Positions 40,722 to 48,773 of a DNA stretch of 64,000 nt are shown piece after piece. How positions within the stretch are numbered: position 1 is the stretch's first letter; each line of letters begins with the position of its first letter. The notes below the pieces were generated by a model. The model did not search any database. It was not told the origin of the DNA and saw only the letters and a program-made list of their open reading frames with translations. This DNA comes from Lactococcus garvieae (GTDB lineage: Bacteria > Bacillota > Bacilli > Lactobacillales > Streptococcaceae). The translations under genes and the position numbers were made by a program. The DNA lies in contig NZ_CP065691.1 in the NCBI RefSeq assembly GCF_016027715.1, forward strand, positions 1,335,954-1,399,953, in the 5' to 3' direction.

Positions 40722-41636
40722 ATGAAGCTTTCTGCCCTTATTACTCCTGCTGCTAAAAAAATACTCCTGTTTGAAACACGCGCTAACTACAAAAGAAGAC
40801 AACATCAAAAAATTTTAAATCAGCTCAAAAACAAACCTTCGACACAGGAAAAAATTTCTATCTTGCTTCCCATTTATAATGCACAGCACAGTTTAGAAAA
40901 ATGCCTCGATAGTATTCTAAATCAGACATATCAAAATTTCGAAATTATCTGTGTGGATGACGCCTCCACAGATCGTTCTTTAATGATTGTCAAAGACTAT
41001 CTAAATAGGGATTCTCGTATTCACCTTATTGATAAAGCTCAGAACCAAGGTTCTTCTTTTGCTCGGCGTGATGCCCTAAAAAAAGCAAAAGGCACTTATG
41101 TTCTTTGTATTGACAGTGATGATTGGATTGAACCTACTATGCTTGAAGACTTGTATCATTTCGCACAACAAGATCCCTCTTACGATATGGTCTACTGTGA
41201 TTACTACAAAAATGGGACAATCATGCACGCACCAAAAATTTTAGAAGAAAATCAATCACTGAAGCGTATTAAAGGACGAAGCTTTGCCTTTGGCAATATG
41301 CTCTGGAATCGTTTAGTAAAAAAAGAAGTTTTTGATCAAGTGACTTTTCAAGCTGAAAGTATGGGAGAAGATGTTTATATCAACACGCAGCTTTACTTCT
41401 TTTCTCATAAGATTGCCTATTTATGTAAACCGCTCTATCATTATAATCAGTTCAGTAACACTGACAGTATTTCGGATCGTCCTAGCCTTATCAACATCTT
41501 AGACATGGAAGCAAACTACCAACATATGCAAGATTTCTTGTCTGAAAAGTTTGGTTCCCATACTTTCTTCGAGCGAGCCTTTGAAAAAAAAGCAAGAATG
41601 ATTGAAGCCGCTAAAAAGAAAATTCATACCCAATGA
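40722..41636 (+). CDS. Family 2 glycosyltransferase
   Basis: A 304-residue enzyme: after an unusual 45-residue basic N terminus comes the GT2 core (KISILLPIYNAQHSLEKCLDSIL; CVDDASTDRSL; LCIDSDDWIEP). The DSDDW motif is the metal/donor site. It is divergent from the LicD operon and likely adds a sugar to the same polysaccharide. Its TGA is followed at once by a strong terminator. Confidence 0.88.
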   Translation: MKLSALITPAAKKILLFETRANYKRRQHQKILNQLKNKPSTQEKISILLPIYNAQHSLEKCLDSILNQTYQNFEIICVDDASTDRSLMIVKDYLNRDSRIHLIDKAQNQGSSFARRDALKKAKGTYVLCIDSDDWIEPTMLEDLYHFAQQDPSYDMVYCDYYKNGTIMHAPKILEENQSLKRIKGRSFAFGNMLWNRLVKKEVFDQVTFQAESMGEDVYINTQLYFFSHKIAYLCKPLYHYNQFSNTDSISDRPSLINILDMEANYQHMQDFLSEKFGSHTFFERAFEKKARMIEAAKKKIHTQ

Positions 41637-41670
41637 AAAAACTAGCCTCCAAATTAGGAGGCTAGTTTTT
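41637..41670. terminator. Bidirectional terminator between GT2 gene and ABC operon
   Basis: AAAAACTAGCCTCC (41637-41650) and GGAGGCTAGTTTTT (41657-41670), perfect 14-bp stem, 6-nt loop. Confidence 0.92.
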
Positions 41671-41716
41671 ATAGATTTTGCGCCCAAAAGTATTTTTAAT
41701 AGCATCTGTTAAAATT

Positions 41717-42496
41717 TTAACTCTTCTTTTTCTCCTCAATTTTTTGCCAAAATGTATGTTTCTTCAGCATGTAATCTAAAACATCTGTCTGGTAGAGTTG
41801 TATCAAAAAATCTCTTGTGAGTATTTCTTCGGCTTTTCCATGAGATAAGACTTTACCTTCTTTCAATACCAAAATATTTTCCGAGAAAGAAAGTGCTAAA
41901 TTAATATCATGAAAAACAGCAATCACTGTTTTTTCTTGGTCTAAATATTTATCTAGATAGCGTAACATTTCCAACTGATAATATATATCTAAATGGTTAT
42001 TTGGCTCATCTAATAAAATGATATCAGGATTTTGTAAAAGGGTGCGAGCAAAAAACACCCGCTGTAATTGTCCTCCTGAAAGGGTAGAAAGCTGTCTCTT
42101 TCTTATTTCGTACAGGTTGAGTTCCTTCATCACCTGTAGAACGCGCTCTTTATCTTCTCGCCCCGCCACAGCCATGAATCTTTTTCGTAGCTGAGTATAG
42201 AGCCCCATCATTAAGGTTTCATAAACTGTGTAGGAAAAATATAGGGTCGGATTTTGCGACAAAAGGGCAACTTTTTCTGCACGTTCAAGTCTCTTAAAAG
42301 AGGAAAGTGATCGGTTATTAAACTTGATTTGGCCTTGATGTTCTATTAGACCAAGAATACCCTTTAAGAGAGTTGTTTTCCCGCTACCATTGGGCCCAAT
42401 AATTGCGAGCCGTTGGCCAGTTTCTACTGAAAAATTTATTTCTTGGAGTACTTTTTTATTATCATAAGCAACTGCTAAATTTTTTATTTCTAACAT
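41717..42496 (-). CDS. ABC importer ATPase (FecE/BtuD class)
   Basis: A 259-residue ATPase from the ATG at 42496 (MLEIKNLAVAYDNKK); AAAGGA lies upstream and the longer frame is inside the permease gene. Walker A GPNGSGKT at residues 34-41, signature LSGGQLQRV and Walker B ILLDEPNNHLDI. It powers the importer formed with 42498-43517 and 43495-44436. Typical for iron-siderophore, haem or cobalamin uptake. Confidence 0.93.
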   Translation of the reverse strand: MLEIKNLAVAYDNKKVLQEINFSVETGQRLAIIGPNGSGKTTLLKGILGLIEHQGQIKFNNRSLSSFKRLERAEKVALLSQNPTLYFSYTVYETLMMGLYTQLRKRFMAVAGREDKERVLQVMKELNLYEIRKRQLSTLSGGQLQRVFFARTLLQNPDIILLDEPNNHLDIYYQLEMLRYLDKYLDQEKTVIAVFHDINLALSFSENILVLKEGKVLSHGKAEEILTRDFLIQLYQTDVLDYMLKKHTFWQKIEEKKKS

Positions 42497-42497
42497 A

Positions 42498-43517
42498 TCA
42501 TTCTTTTCCTTTTCTAAAGAAAATATAGCAGAAAAATGGTGCCCCAACCAGAGCGGTTACAGCTCCTATAGGAACTTCTCTTGGAGAAAGAACACTTCTA
42601 GCTAGCGTATCTGCAACTACACAAAGTAGTCCTCCTAGAAGGGCTGAGCTAGGTAAAACCCATTTGTGTGTAGAGCCAAAGAGGCGGCGAGCCATATGGG
42701 GTGCGATCAGATCAATAAAACCGATAACTCCTGTCATAGCTACACTAACGCCAGTTAATAAAGTCGATAGACTAATTAAAATCCACTTCGTTCGTCTCAC
42801 TTCCACACCTTGGCTCAAGGCGAATTCATCCCCAAAACTTAAAATATCCATTTCTCTGTGAAAATAAAGTAAGAAAAAGAAACTGAATAATAATATAACA
42901 AAAAGAAGCTGCACATTAGACCAAGAAGCTCCAGAAAAGCTTCCCAGCTGCCAAAAAATAATGCGTTGCATATAATCTGGTGAAAAAGTCATGAGCATCG
43001 TTAAAAAAGAATTGATAAACAAGGAGAAAACCATCCCTACAAGGATAATTGTCTGATTATCCATCGCTTTAGAAAAGCGTTGAGCGAGAATTAAAACTAA
43101 GAACACTGTTATCAGTCCAAAGACAAAGCCACCCGCACTCATTGCAAGAGCAGGTGTCATGAGACTAAGTCCGGACATCATTACAATAGAAGCCCCCAAA
43201 GATGCCCCAGAAGAAACGCCTAGAGTATAAGAGGAGGCCAGAGGATTTTGCAATAGAGATTGCATTACGGTTCCACTGGCTCCAAGTGCTAAACCAGTCA
43301 AAAAACTGAGCAATACACGAGGTATTCGCACCTCAACAAGAATGCTTTTCAAAAGCGGAGATACATTTTCCGCTCCTCCTGTCCCTATTCTCATCAAGTC
43401 CCCTAAAGATATTGGTGCACTTCCCATACTGACACTAACCACTATTACAAATAAGGATAAAATAAGGAGAAAGAGTATTAAAGCAAACTTTTTTTTACTT
43501 AATATTCTTGAAAACAT
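42498..43517 (-). CDS. ABC importer permease (FecCD class)
   Basis: A 339-residue membrane protein with about ten helices; the FecCD hallmarks GLALGASGTVMQSLLQNPLASSYTLGVSSGASLGA and GVIGFIDLIAPHMARRLFG are present. Probably a homodimer. The ATG overlaps the end of the binding-protein gene by 23 bp with a weak binding site, which suggests translational coupling; it ends one base before the ATPase start. Confidence 0.93.
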   Translation of the reverse strand: MFSRILSKKKFALILFLLILSLFVIVVSVSMGSAPISLGDLMRIGTGGAENVSPLLKSILVEVRIPRVLLSFLTGLALGASGTVMQSLLQNPLASSYTLGVSSGASLGASIVMMSGLSLMTPALAMSAGGFVFGLITVFLVLILAQRFSKAMDNQTIILVGMVFSLFINSFLTMLMTFSPDYMQRIIFWQLGSFSGASWSNVQLLFVILLFSFFFLLYFHREMDILSFGDEFALSQGVEVRRTKWILISLSTLLTGVSVAMTGVIGFIDLIAPHMARRLFGSTHKWVLPSSALLGGLLCVVADTLARSVLSPREVPIGAVTALVGAPFFCYIFFRKGKE

Positions 43518-44436
43518 CTGGATATACCACTTTTGCCATTTCTTTCATTGCTTGGACGACATGATGATTAGGTAGGGAACTTCTCTCATTGTCTATTGCA
43601 TAAACGTCCTTGTTTTTCACTGCTTTCACTTCCGCCCAACTTTTCATTTGAAGAATATCATCCACTGGATGAGGGATATAATTAACATTCGTTAGAATCA
43701 CATCGGGATTGGACATAATAGCAGCTTCTTCGGACACTTTGATTGATCCTGTTTCTTTTGCCATGACATTAGTAGCTCCGATGTCCTCAATCATCTCATT
43801 AATAAAGGTTTCTTTTCCCATGCTATAAATTTCTGGAGAGGCAGCAATTTGAAATAATACAGATTTTCGGTTCGTTATTGATTCTGCTTGTTTTTTTATA
43901 TCTGCAATCTCTTTCTCCATTTGAGAGACGATTTTTTCCCCACTTGCTTTTTGATCTAAGCTTGTGGCAACAAGTTTGATATTGCTCTCAATCTCCGCCA
44001 GACTCTTTTCTGAAGGTAACACAATAACTTTTGTCCCTTTTTCTTGAATTTTCTTTATCGCATCTGAAGATTGGAACATCGTCAGATCTGTTACAAATAA
44101 TAGCTCTGGTTTTAGCGCCAATATTTTTTCCAGATCCAAACTCATAATATCTGTTTGGTCTAGCTTATCTAATCCCTTAACATACTTGGGACTTTGGCTG
44201 TCCACCGCAATCAACTTCTTTTTCTGTCCAAGTTCATCAATCACTTGTGTAACCGCTGGCGAGAGTGAAACAACTCGGCTGACATCTTTGGGGATAGTTA
44301 TCTTTTCACCTTGGGGCGTTGTAACAGTTATTTCTGCTGTCGTTGCTTCTTTTATATCTCGTGTATTTTTAGCACAAGCGGATAAACTTAATGCTAGAAT
44401 CAGTAGTGTGATTGATTTAAATATTTTATTTTTCAT
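43495..44436 (-). CDS. ABC importer substrate-binding lipoprotein
   Basis: A 313-residue class III binding protein (BtuF/FhuD-like) with signal peptide and lipobox LSLSAC (Cys about 21). RVVSLSPAVTQVIDELGQKKKLIAVD and the KPELLFVTDL segment are typical. Ligand may be a siderophore, haem or cobalamin; no motif decides it. First gene of the operon. An inverted repeat (44518-44533) overlapping the likely -35 suggests a metal- or ligand-responsive repressor. Confidence 0.88.
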   Translation of the reverse strand: MKNKIFKSITLLILALSLSACAKNTRDIKEATTAEITVTTPQGEKITIPKDVSRVVSLSPAVTQVIDELGQKKKLIAVDSQSPKYVKGLDKLDQTDIMSLDLEKILALKPELLFVTDLTMFQSSDAIKKIQEKGTKVIVLPSEKSLAEIESNIKLVATSLDQKASGEKIVSQMEKEIADIKKQAESITNRKSVLFQIAASPEIYSMGKETFINEMIEDIGATNVMAKETGSIKVSEEAAIMSNPDVILTNVNYIPHPVDDILQMKSWAEVKAVKNKDVYAIDNERSSLPNHHVVQAMKEMAKVVYPDVFKNIK

Positions 44437-44517
44437 TCTTTCCTTCCTTACTCCGTGGCTTATACTGATTGTGATTGTACTTTTATAACTTTATATTTTT
44501 ATAATTCTTACCTATCT

Positions 44518-44533
44518 CTTGTCTAATTACAAG
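44518..44533. promoter_or_regulatory. Candidate operator of the ABC importer operon
   Basis: CTTGT and ACAAG arms around a 6-bp spacer. On the minus strand TAGACA inside the repeat, a 16-bp spacer and TATAAA make the best promoter about 80 bp upstream of the lipoprotein gene. The repeat does not match the Fur, ZitR or AdcR boxes I know. Confidence 0.45.
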
Positions 44534-44595
44534 TCTTATTTTACCATGCTTCGTATCAACTTCTCATAACCTAATACTTCAATCAAACCATCAAA

Positions 44596-44622
44596 AAACA
44601 AGCTGAATTTTTCAACTCGTTT
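44596..44622. terminator. Terminator after the interrupted glycosyltransferase
   Basis: AAACAAGCTGAA and TTCAACTCGTTT form a 12-bp stem with two GU pairs and a 3-nt loop, T-tracts on both sides. Confidence 0.75.
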
Positions 44623-44629
44623 TTTTATT

Positions 44630-45757
44630 TTATAATTCAAGAAATGCTGTTTCAAATTCATCTGCAGTATTTTCCCAAGTGAAGTTTTGCAAGACTCGCT
44701 CTGAAACTTTGTTTTGCATATTCACACATTTTTGGGGATGAGTAATTAGATCACGTAATGCTTCAATTAATGCTGCTTCATCATTTTCTACAATATAGCC
44801 GTAGGTTTCATCTGGTAAAAGCTCTTTGGCACCTCCCACATTAGTGGTAATTATGGCATTTTTTAGAAGTGCTGCTTCTAAAAGAGCTGTAGAAAAACCT
44901 TCAATTTTTGACAAAAGTACAAAAATATCTGATTCATTATTCATCTGCATTACACGTTCATGAGAAACTTGACCTAAAAAGATAATGTTTTTTTGGTTAT
45001 ACTGTGACATCATTTCACTATAAATTGGCCCGTCCCCAGCTATGGTAAGCTCCAAGTTATCATATTCCTGTGATAATTTAGAAAAAGCAGATAAAAGTGT
45101 TTCCACACCTTTAAACTTAGCCTGTAGACGGCCCGCATAGCTGATTCTTATTTTACCATCAGATTTCTTTTATTGATAATATTTTAAAAAATCACTACTA
45201 TCTATGGCATTATATAAAACTCCCTTAGACTCTATCCCAAACTCTACTAACCAGTTTGCTGCTTCTTGCGATACACCATAGAAGATTCTTGAATTTCTCT
45301 TCACTTTGGCTATTAATAGACGTTCAATACAATGCAAAATTCTATCAAATAATTTATTATTTACTGTAAGATAAGTAGTACCGTGCTCAATAACAATTGC
45401 TTGTTTCCCTTTCTCTTTGGCTAGTGTTGCTCCTAGCAGAGAAGGCAGTTGAAACCGTGTATTAATAACATAGTAATCGATATCTTCTTCTTTAATTTCT
45501 TTTAATAATTTTTGATAAAGGATGTTCTTTTTAAGGAATGGATAACGCCTTTTACCAAAATCATAAATAGGCAGTCGGTATATTTTAATTCCTTCATCTA
45601 TAGATTCATAAGATAATGTTTCAGAATGCTTGGAAGTGACAATGATCACTCGATAACCTCGTGCTATCAACTTTTTTGCTATATTATAAGTATATCTTTC
45701 TATTCCACCGAAAAAAGGAACATAAAAACCACTAAAAAAAGCGACTGTTCGCGTCAT
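44630..45757 (-). pseudogene. GT4 glycosyltransferase interrupted by one in-frame TAA
   Basis: Two neighbouring pieces lie in the same reading frame: 45757-45170 (TVAFFSGFYVPFFGGIERYTYNIAKKL, the GT4 acceptor-binding half) and 45106-44630 (GDGPIYSEMM; IEGFSTALLEAALL, the donor-binding half). Between them the frame reads DFLKYYQ-stop-KKSDGKIRISYAGRLQAKF, which continues the normal GT4 order without a gap. Only the TAA at 45170-45172 breaks it; the likely ancestor codon is GAA, CAA or AAA. The joined protein would have 375 residues. The second half could restart at GTG 45106 but lacks a good binding site. Start ATG has GAGGAGG upstream. Confidence 0.85.
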
Positions 45758-45852
45758 TTCGCCTCCTCATTGAAACTCTAAAATCTAGCTTCGTTACTCC
45801 TCTGAGAAGGTATGGCTTTGATTTCAAGTAAAGTATATTTAAGTTAGTTCTT

Positions 45853-45858
45853 ATTATA
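45853..45858 (-). promoter_or_regulatory. -10 of the interrupted glycosyltransferase gene
   Basis: Minus strand TG-C-TATAAT (extended -10); 17 bp further upstream TTCACG, inside the palindrome 45873-45894. Confidence 0.5.
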
Positions 45859-45872
45859 GCACAATCTTATTT

Positions 45873-45894
45873 TTACGTGAACCCTTTCACGTAA
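45873..45894. promoter_or_regulatory. Palindrome between the divergent GT4 and prs genes
   Basis: TTACGTGAA and TTCACGTAA separated by CCCT, perfect 9-bp arms. It covers the presumed -35 of the leftward promoter. Candidate operator or cruciform. Confidence 0.45.
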
Positions 45895-45920
45895 GTGGTG
45901 CTATGAAATCCCCCACAAAT

Positions 45921-45949
45921 TTGGTAGAATAGACATATCATATTATAAT
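45921..45949 (+). promoter_or_regulatory. Candidate prs promoter
   Basis: TTGGTA (45921-45926), 17 bp, TATAAT (45944-45949). The start point would fall near 45956, downstream of the AGGAG at 45950-45954; so either the binding site is not transcribed from here or another promoter is used. Confidence 0.45.
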
Positions 45950-45961
45950 AGGAGAAAAACT

Positions 45962-46927
45962 GTGACTTATTCTGACGCACAACTTAAACTTTTTTCACTG
46001 AACTCAAATCCGGAGTTAGCTGATAAGATCAGCAAAATTATGGATGTACCATTGGGGAAAGTAACTTCAAAACAATTTTCTGATGGAGAAATCATGATTA
46101 ATATGGAAGAGAGTGTTCGTAATCGTGATGTGTATATTATCCAGTCAACAAGTTGTCCAGTCAATGATAATATTTGGGAATTATTGATTATGATTGATGC
46201 TTGCGTCCGTGCCTCTGCACACTCTGTCAATATCGTTATGCCATACTTTGGATATGCACGTCAAGACCGTACTGCTTCAAGTCGTGAACCTATCACTGCT
46301 AAACTTGTCGCTGATATGCTTGTAAAGGCTGGTGCTGATCGTCTATTGACTTTAGATATTCATGCAGTTCAAGTTCAAGGTTTCTTTGATATTCCTGTGG
46401 ATAACCTCTTTACTGTTCCACTATTTGCAGAATATTACATGAAGCAAGGATTATTTGGTGATGATGTTGTTGTTGTTGCGCCAAAAAATTCTGGTATCAA
46501 ACGTGCGCGTAGCCTTGCTGAATATTTAGAATCTCCTATTGCTATCGTTGACTATGAAGATGATGACGCAAAACGTGAAAATGGCTACATCATTGGGAAT
46601 GTCGAAGGTAAAAAAGTTATCTTGATTGACGATATCTTAAATACAGGTGTAACTTTCTCAAACGCAGCATCTGTTGTGCGTGAAGCGGGGGCAGATGACG
46701 TCTATGCTGTAGCAAGTCACGGTTTATTTACAAATACAGCTGCTGATTTACTCGAAAACTCTGGTATCTGCGAGGTATTAATCACAGACTCTGTTGCAAC
46801 TAAAAACCGTAAACCGGCCAATGCAAAATACTTGAGTGTAGATAAACATTTGGCTGATGCGATTCTTCGTATTCATGAAGGTCGTCCAGTATCACCACTC
46901 TTCAAATTTGATAAAAACCAAGATTAA
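45962..46927 (+). CDS. prs: Ribose-phosphate pyrophosphokinase
   Basis: A 321-residue PRPP synthetase starting with GTG behind AGGAG. The catalytic flap region [22 protein letters not shown], the metal-binding histidine segment [14 protein letters not shown] and the PRPP-binding loop [14 protein letters not shown] are all present. It makes PRPP for nucleotide, His and Trp synthesis. In streptococci prs is followed by a cysteine desulfurase gene and a DUF1831 gene; here that order is broken by about 2.6 kb of inserted genes. Confidence 0.96.
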   Translation: MTYSDAQLKLFSLNSNPELADKISKIMDVPLGKVTSKQFSDGEIMINMEESVRNRDVYIIQSTSCPVNDNIWELLIMIDACVRASAHSVNIVMPYFGYARQDRTASSREPITAKLVADMLVKAGADRLLTLDIHAVQVQGFFDIPVDNLFTVPLFAEYYMKQGLFGDDVVVVAPKNSGIKRARSLAEYLESPIAIVDYEDDDAKRENGYIIGNVEGKKVILIDDILNTGVTFSNAASVVREAGADDVYAVASHGLFTNTAADLLENSGICEVLITDSVATKNRKPANAKYLSVDKHLADAILRIHEGRPVSPLFKFDKNQD

Positions 46928-46939
46928 TTATATATCTAT

Positions 46940-46967
46940 AAAAAAGCGACCCTTAGTCGCTTTTTTT
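46940..46967. terminator. prs terminator
   Basis: AAAAAAGCGAC (46940-46950) and GTCGCTTTTTT (46956-46966) with loop CCTTA; serves both convergent genes. Confidence 0.9.
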
Positions 46968-47313
46968 ATTTCAAGTGCTTTAGGGCTGTTTTAGGAACTT
47001 CATATCGCGTTCTCTCTTTCCAACTTACCACTCCTTTTTTCCTATCATATAAAACTTCTAGATAGACCTCGCTTTTTAATTTCTCTCTAGATTTCAGCTC
47101 AATATCTTTCTCTACACCCTTTGAACTGTATCCTTTGACTTTATAAGTATATAGCTCAGCATTTGCTTTACCCTCATCCTTTGAAATTTCAACTTCTTCA
47201 TTCTTTTGAAGAGAAACAAAATAACTGAGATGTCCATGATTAAAGCTGTACCAAAAATATCCGATATCCATAAATAATACACCTACAATAACAAGAAGTA
47301 ATCTTTTTTTCAT
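46966..47313 (-). CDS. YxeA-family secreted protein
   Basis: A 115-residue protein, from the ATG at 47313 (AGGA five bases upstream; an ATG two codons earlier is too close to the binding site). N-terminal membrane/signal helix (LLLVIVGVLFMDIGYFWYSF), then the YxeA-type domain (YTYKVKGYSSKGVEKDIEL; LEVLYDRKKGVVSWKE). Function unknown in all species I know. Promoter TATAAT lies about 40 bp upstream. Confidence 0.7.
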   Translation of the reverse strand: MKKRLLLVIVGVLFMDIGYFWYSFNHGHLSYFVSLQKNEEVEISKDEGKANAELYTYKVKGYSSKGVEKDIELKSREKLKSEVYLEVLYDRKKGVVSWKERTRYEVPKTALKHLK

Positions 47314-47470
47314 TCTCATCCTACACGTTCTATTGGTTTTATTACCTAGAATATTATACTACCTTTAATAAAAAAAATTAATATTTCTGCTCTCAAATAA
47401 GAATTATCTGATTAAAAGATATTTTTTACTGCACCTCCTCCAGTTGTTTCCGAGAGGATTTTACTAAATA

Positions 47471-47773
47471 TTATTTTTCTTCCAATTTTCTTTTTTTATA
47501 CTTTTCAAATTGATCATGAGCATAGTGGTTACCTCCAAGCGCTTCATAATCATCAAATATTCCACTCACCACTTGAAGTCCATAATCATTATTAATGGCT
47601 TGTAATAGCTCCATCCGCTTGATATGCATTTGGATATTTTTGAGCTGACTTTGTTGTTTTTTGGAAAATCGGCGATACAGACCGCTCAAAATTCCCGTCA
47701 CAATAACCAAGGAGGGCCAGTTTTTCAAGAGTGCGGTAAAAAGTAGCCATGTATGTCTAAATATTTCTTCCAT
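47471..47773 (-). CDS. Small membrane protein with phage-type tail
   Basis: A 100-residue protein with one membrane helix near the N terminus (TALLKNWPSLVIVTGILSGLY), a basic middle and the tail DDYEALGGNHYAHDQFEKYKKRK. The YEALGGN-x-Y motif near the end is common in small phage proteins encoded near holin or head genes. It is in the same orientation as the 64-residue gene at 47902 and probably cotranscribed. Function unknown. Confidence 0.55.
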   Translation of the reverse strand: MEEIFRHTWLLFTALLKNWPSLVIVTGILSGLYRRFSKKQQSQLKNIQMHIKRMELLQAINNDYGLQVVSGIFDDYEALGGNHYAHDQFEKYKKRKLEEK

Positions 47774-47901
47774 TTTGAGTACTTCCCTTTCTAATCTAAT
47801 TTAAATAGCCTCCTCTAAATGAGAGAAGATGGCAGGTGTGTAAAAGTATGGCAATATAATTTTGCTAATCTTTAAGTCATCTGACATCTCTTTTATTATT
47901 T

Positions 47902-48096
47902 TTATTCTTCAAAACAATACCAATGTAAAGTATTATCAGAAAATGATTGCCCCTTTTTTCGTGCCTTACGTTCTTTGCTCACTTTTGAATATATATTTGC
48001 TAAGTTTGTATTAAAACGCTCTGCAAGTTCACTAGCCGTACCACAATCTAAGAAGTTATCTCCCTCATAAACGGCATATAATTTATTAACTGACAT
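47902..48096 (-). CDS. Small phage-type regulator candidate
   Basis: A 64-residue protein: LYAVYEGDNFLDCGTASELAERFNTNLANIYSKVSKER is the form of small phage/ICE proteins with a helix-turn-helix (TASELAERFNTNLANIYSKV). GGGGAG precedes the ATG. It is read from the leftward promoter at 48331-48359 through a leader of about 230 bases and would take the Cro place opposite the repressor at 48418. HTH assignment is from the pattern only. Confidence 0.6.
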   Translation of the reverse strand: MSVNKLYAVYEGDNFLDCGTASELAERFNTNLANIYSKVSKERKARKKGQSFSDNTLHWYCFEE

Positions 48097-48192
48097 GTCT
48101 CCCCCTTGCTATTTTAAATACAGTACTTTTACTTTTCCCACTTCTACTTCTTACATACTTTTACAAAGTTATTGTATTTACCCTATTTTCAC

Positions 48193-48221
48193 TTGACACA
48201 TGAGTATCAATAATCTATAAT
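48193..48221 (+). promoter_or_regulatory. Rightward consensus promoter of the second control module
   Basis: TTGACA (48193-48198), 17-bp spacer, TATAAT (48216-48221): perfect consensus. The spacer contains GAGTATCAATAATC, nearly identical to the spacer of the opposing promoter. Transcript runs to the repressor at 48418, through the opposing promoter. Confidence 0.9.
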
Positions 48222-48330
48222 GAAAGCATAGTTAAAAAGCCTATTAAACACGTTAGTTCTCTTGCATGAATCAGCATTTTTTGAGTAATAATGGTTTTCT
48301 TAGGAATAGCAATAAGTCTTTACAAAAACA

Positions 48331-48359
48331 ATTATAGATTATAGATACTATTTTGTCAA
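48331..48359 (-). promoter_or_regulatory. Leftward consensus promoter, facing the previous one
   Basis: Minus strand TTGACA (48354-48359), 17-bp spacer, TATAAT (48331-48336): perfect consensus. Spacer TAGTATCTATAATC repeats the sequence in the rightward promoter. Start points are about 100 bp apart and the two transcripts overlap as antisense leaders (about 48228-48324). Confidence 0.9.
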
Positions 48360-48417
48360 GGGATTGAGTATCTTTTTTCTACAACGTTTTAAGAACTCAC
48401 TCGAAAGGTTTATATCA

Positions 48418-48762
48418 TTGGATTTATACGAAAAAATAAAAGCGCTCGCAGCGCAGAAACATATTTCTATTCGACAGCTGGAAGAAAAAGTTGGAATTGC
48501 AAATGGTACGATTAGACAATGGGGCCGAAAAAATCCTGGCGTGAATAATGTAAAGTTAGTAGCTGACTTTTTCCACGTCACTGTGGACTACTTATTAGGT
48601 AGTGAAGAAAAACCTTCTCTCAAAGAACCGATTGACCTTGCCGATTTGGTAGATGAAAATAAGGTCGATTGGGACGAGTGGGTTTCTTTTGACGGAAAGC
48701 CTCTTACCGATGAAGTTAAGACCGCTTTAAAACTTATCTTGGGTAAACGTCTGGAAGACTGA
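48418..48762 (+). CDS. XRE-family repressor of the second control module
   Basis: A 114-residue protein. I choose the TTG at 48418 as start (AAAGG nine bases upstream; DLYEKIKALAAQKHISIRQLEEKVG follows); the frame opens at another TTG (48364) that lies beside the leftward promoter and lacks a site. HTH at residues about 3-60, then an acidic tail (DLADLVDENKVDWDEWVSFDGKPL) typical for phage and ICE repressors. No peptidase domain. Followed 11 bp later by an ImmA-like gene. Confidence 0.8.
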   Translation: MDLYEKIKALAAQKHISIRQLEEKVGIANGTIRQWGRKNPGVNNVKLVADFFHVTVDYLLGSEEKPSLKEPIDLADLVDENKVDWDEWVSFDGKPLTDEVKTALKLILGKRLED

Positions 48763-48773
48763 CTGGAGGCTCT

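Noticed and set aside
45107-45169. Frameshift as the cause of the split glycosyltransferase
   Set aside because: Both halves are in the same frame; only a TAA separates them, so it is a nonsense change.
47400-47470. A strong GGAGGAGG site on the minus strand near 47445 as start of a hidden gene
   Set aside because: It is followed by GTG CAG TAA, so no protein of any length can begin there.
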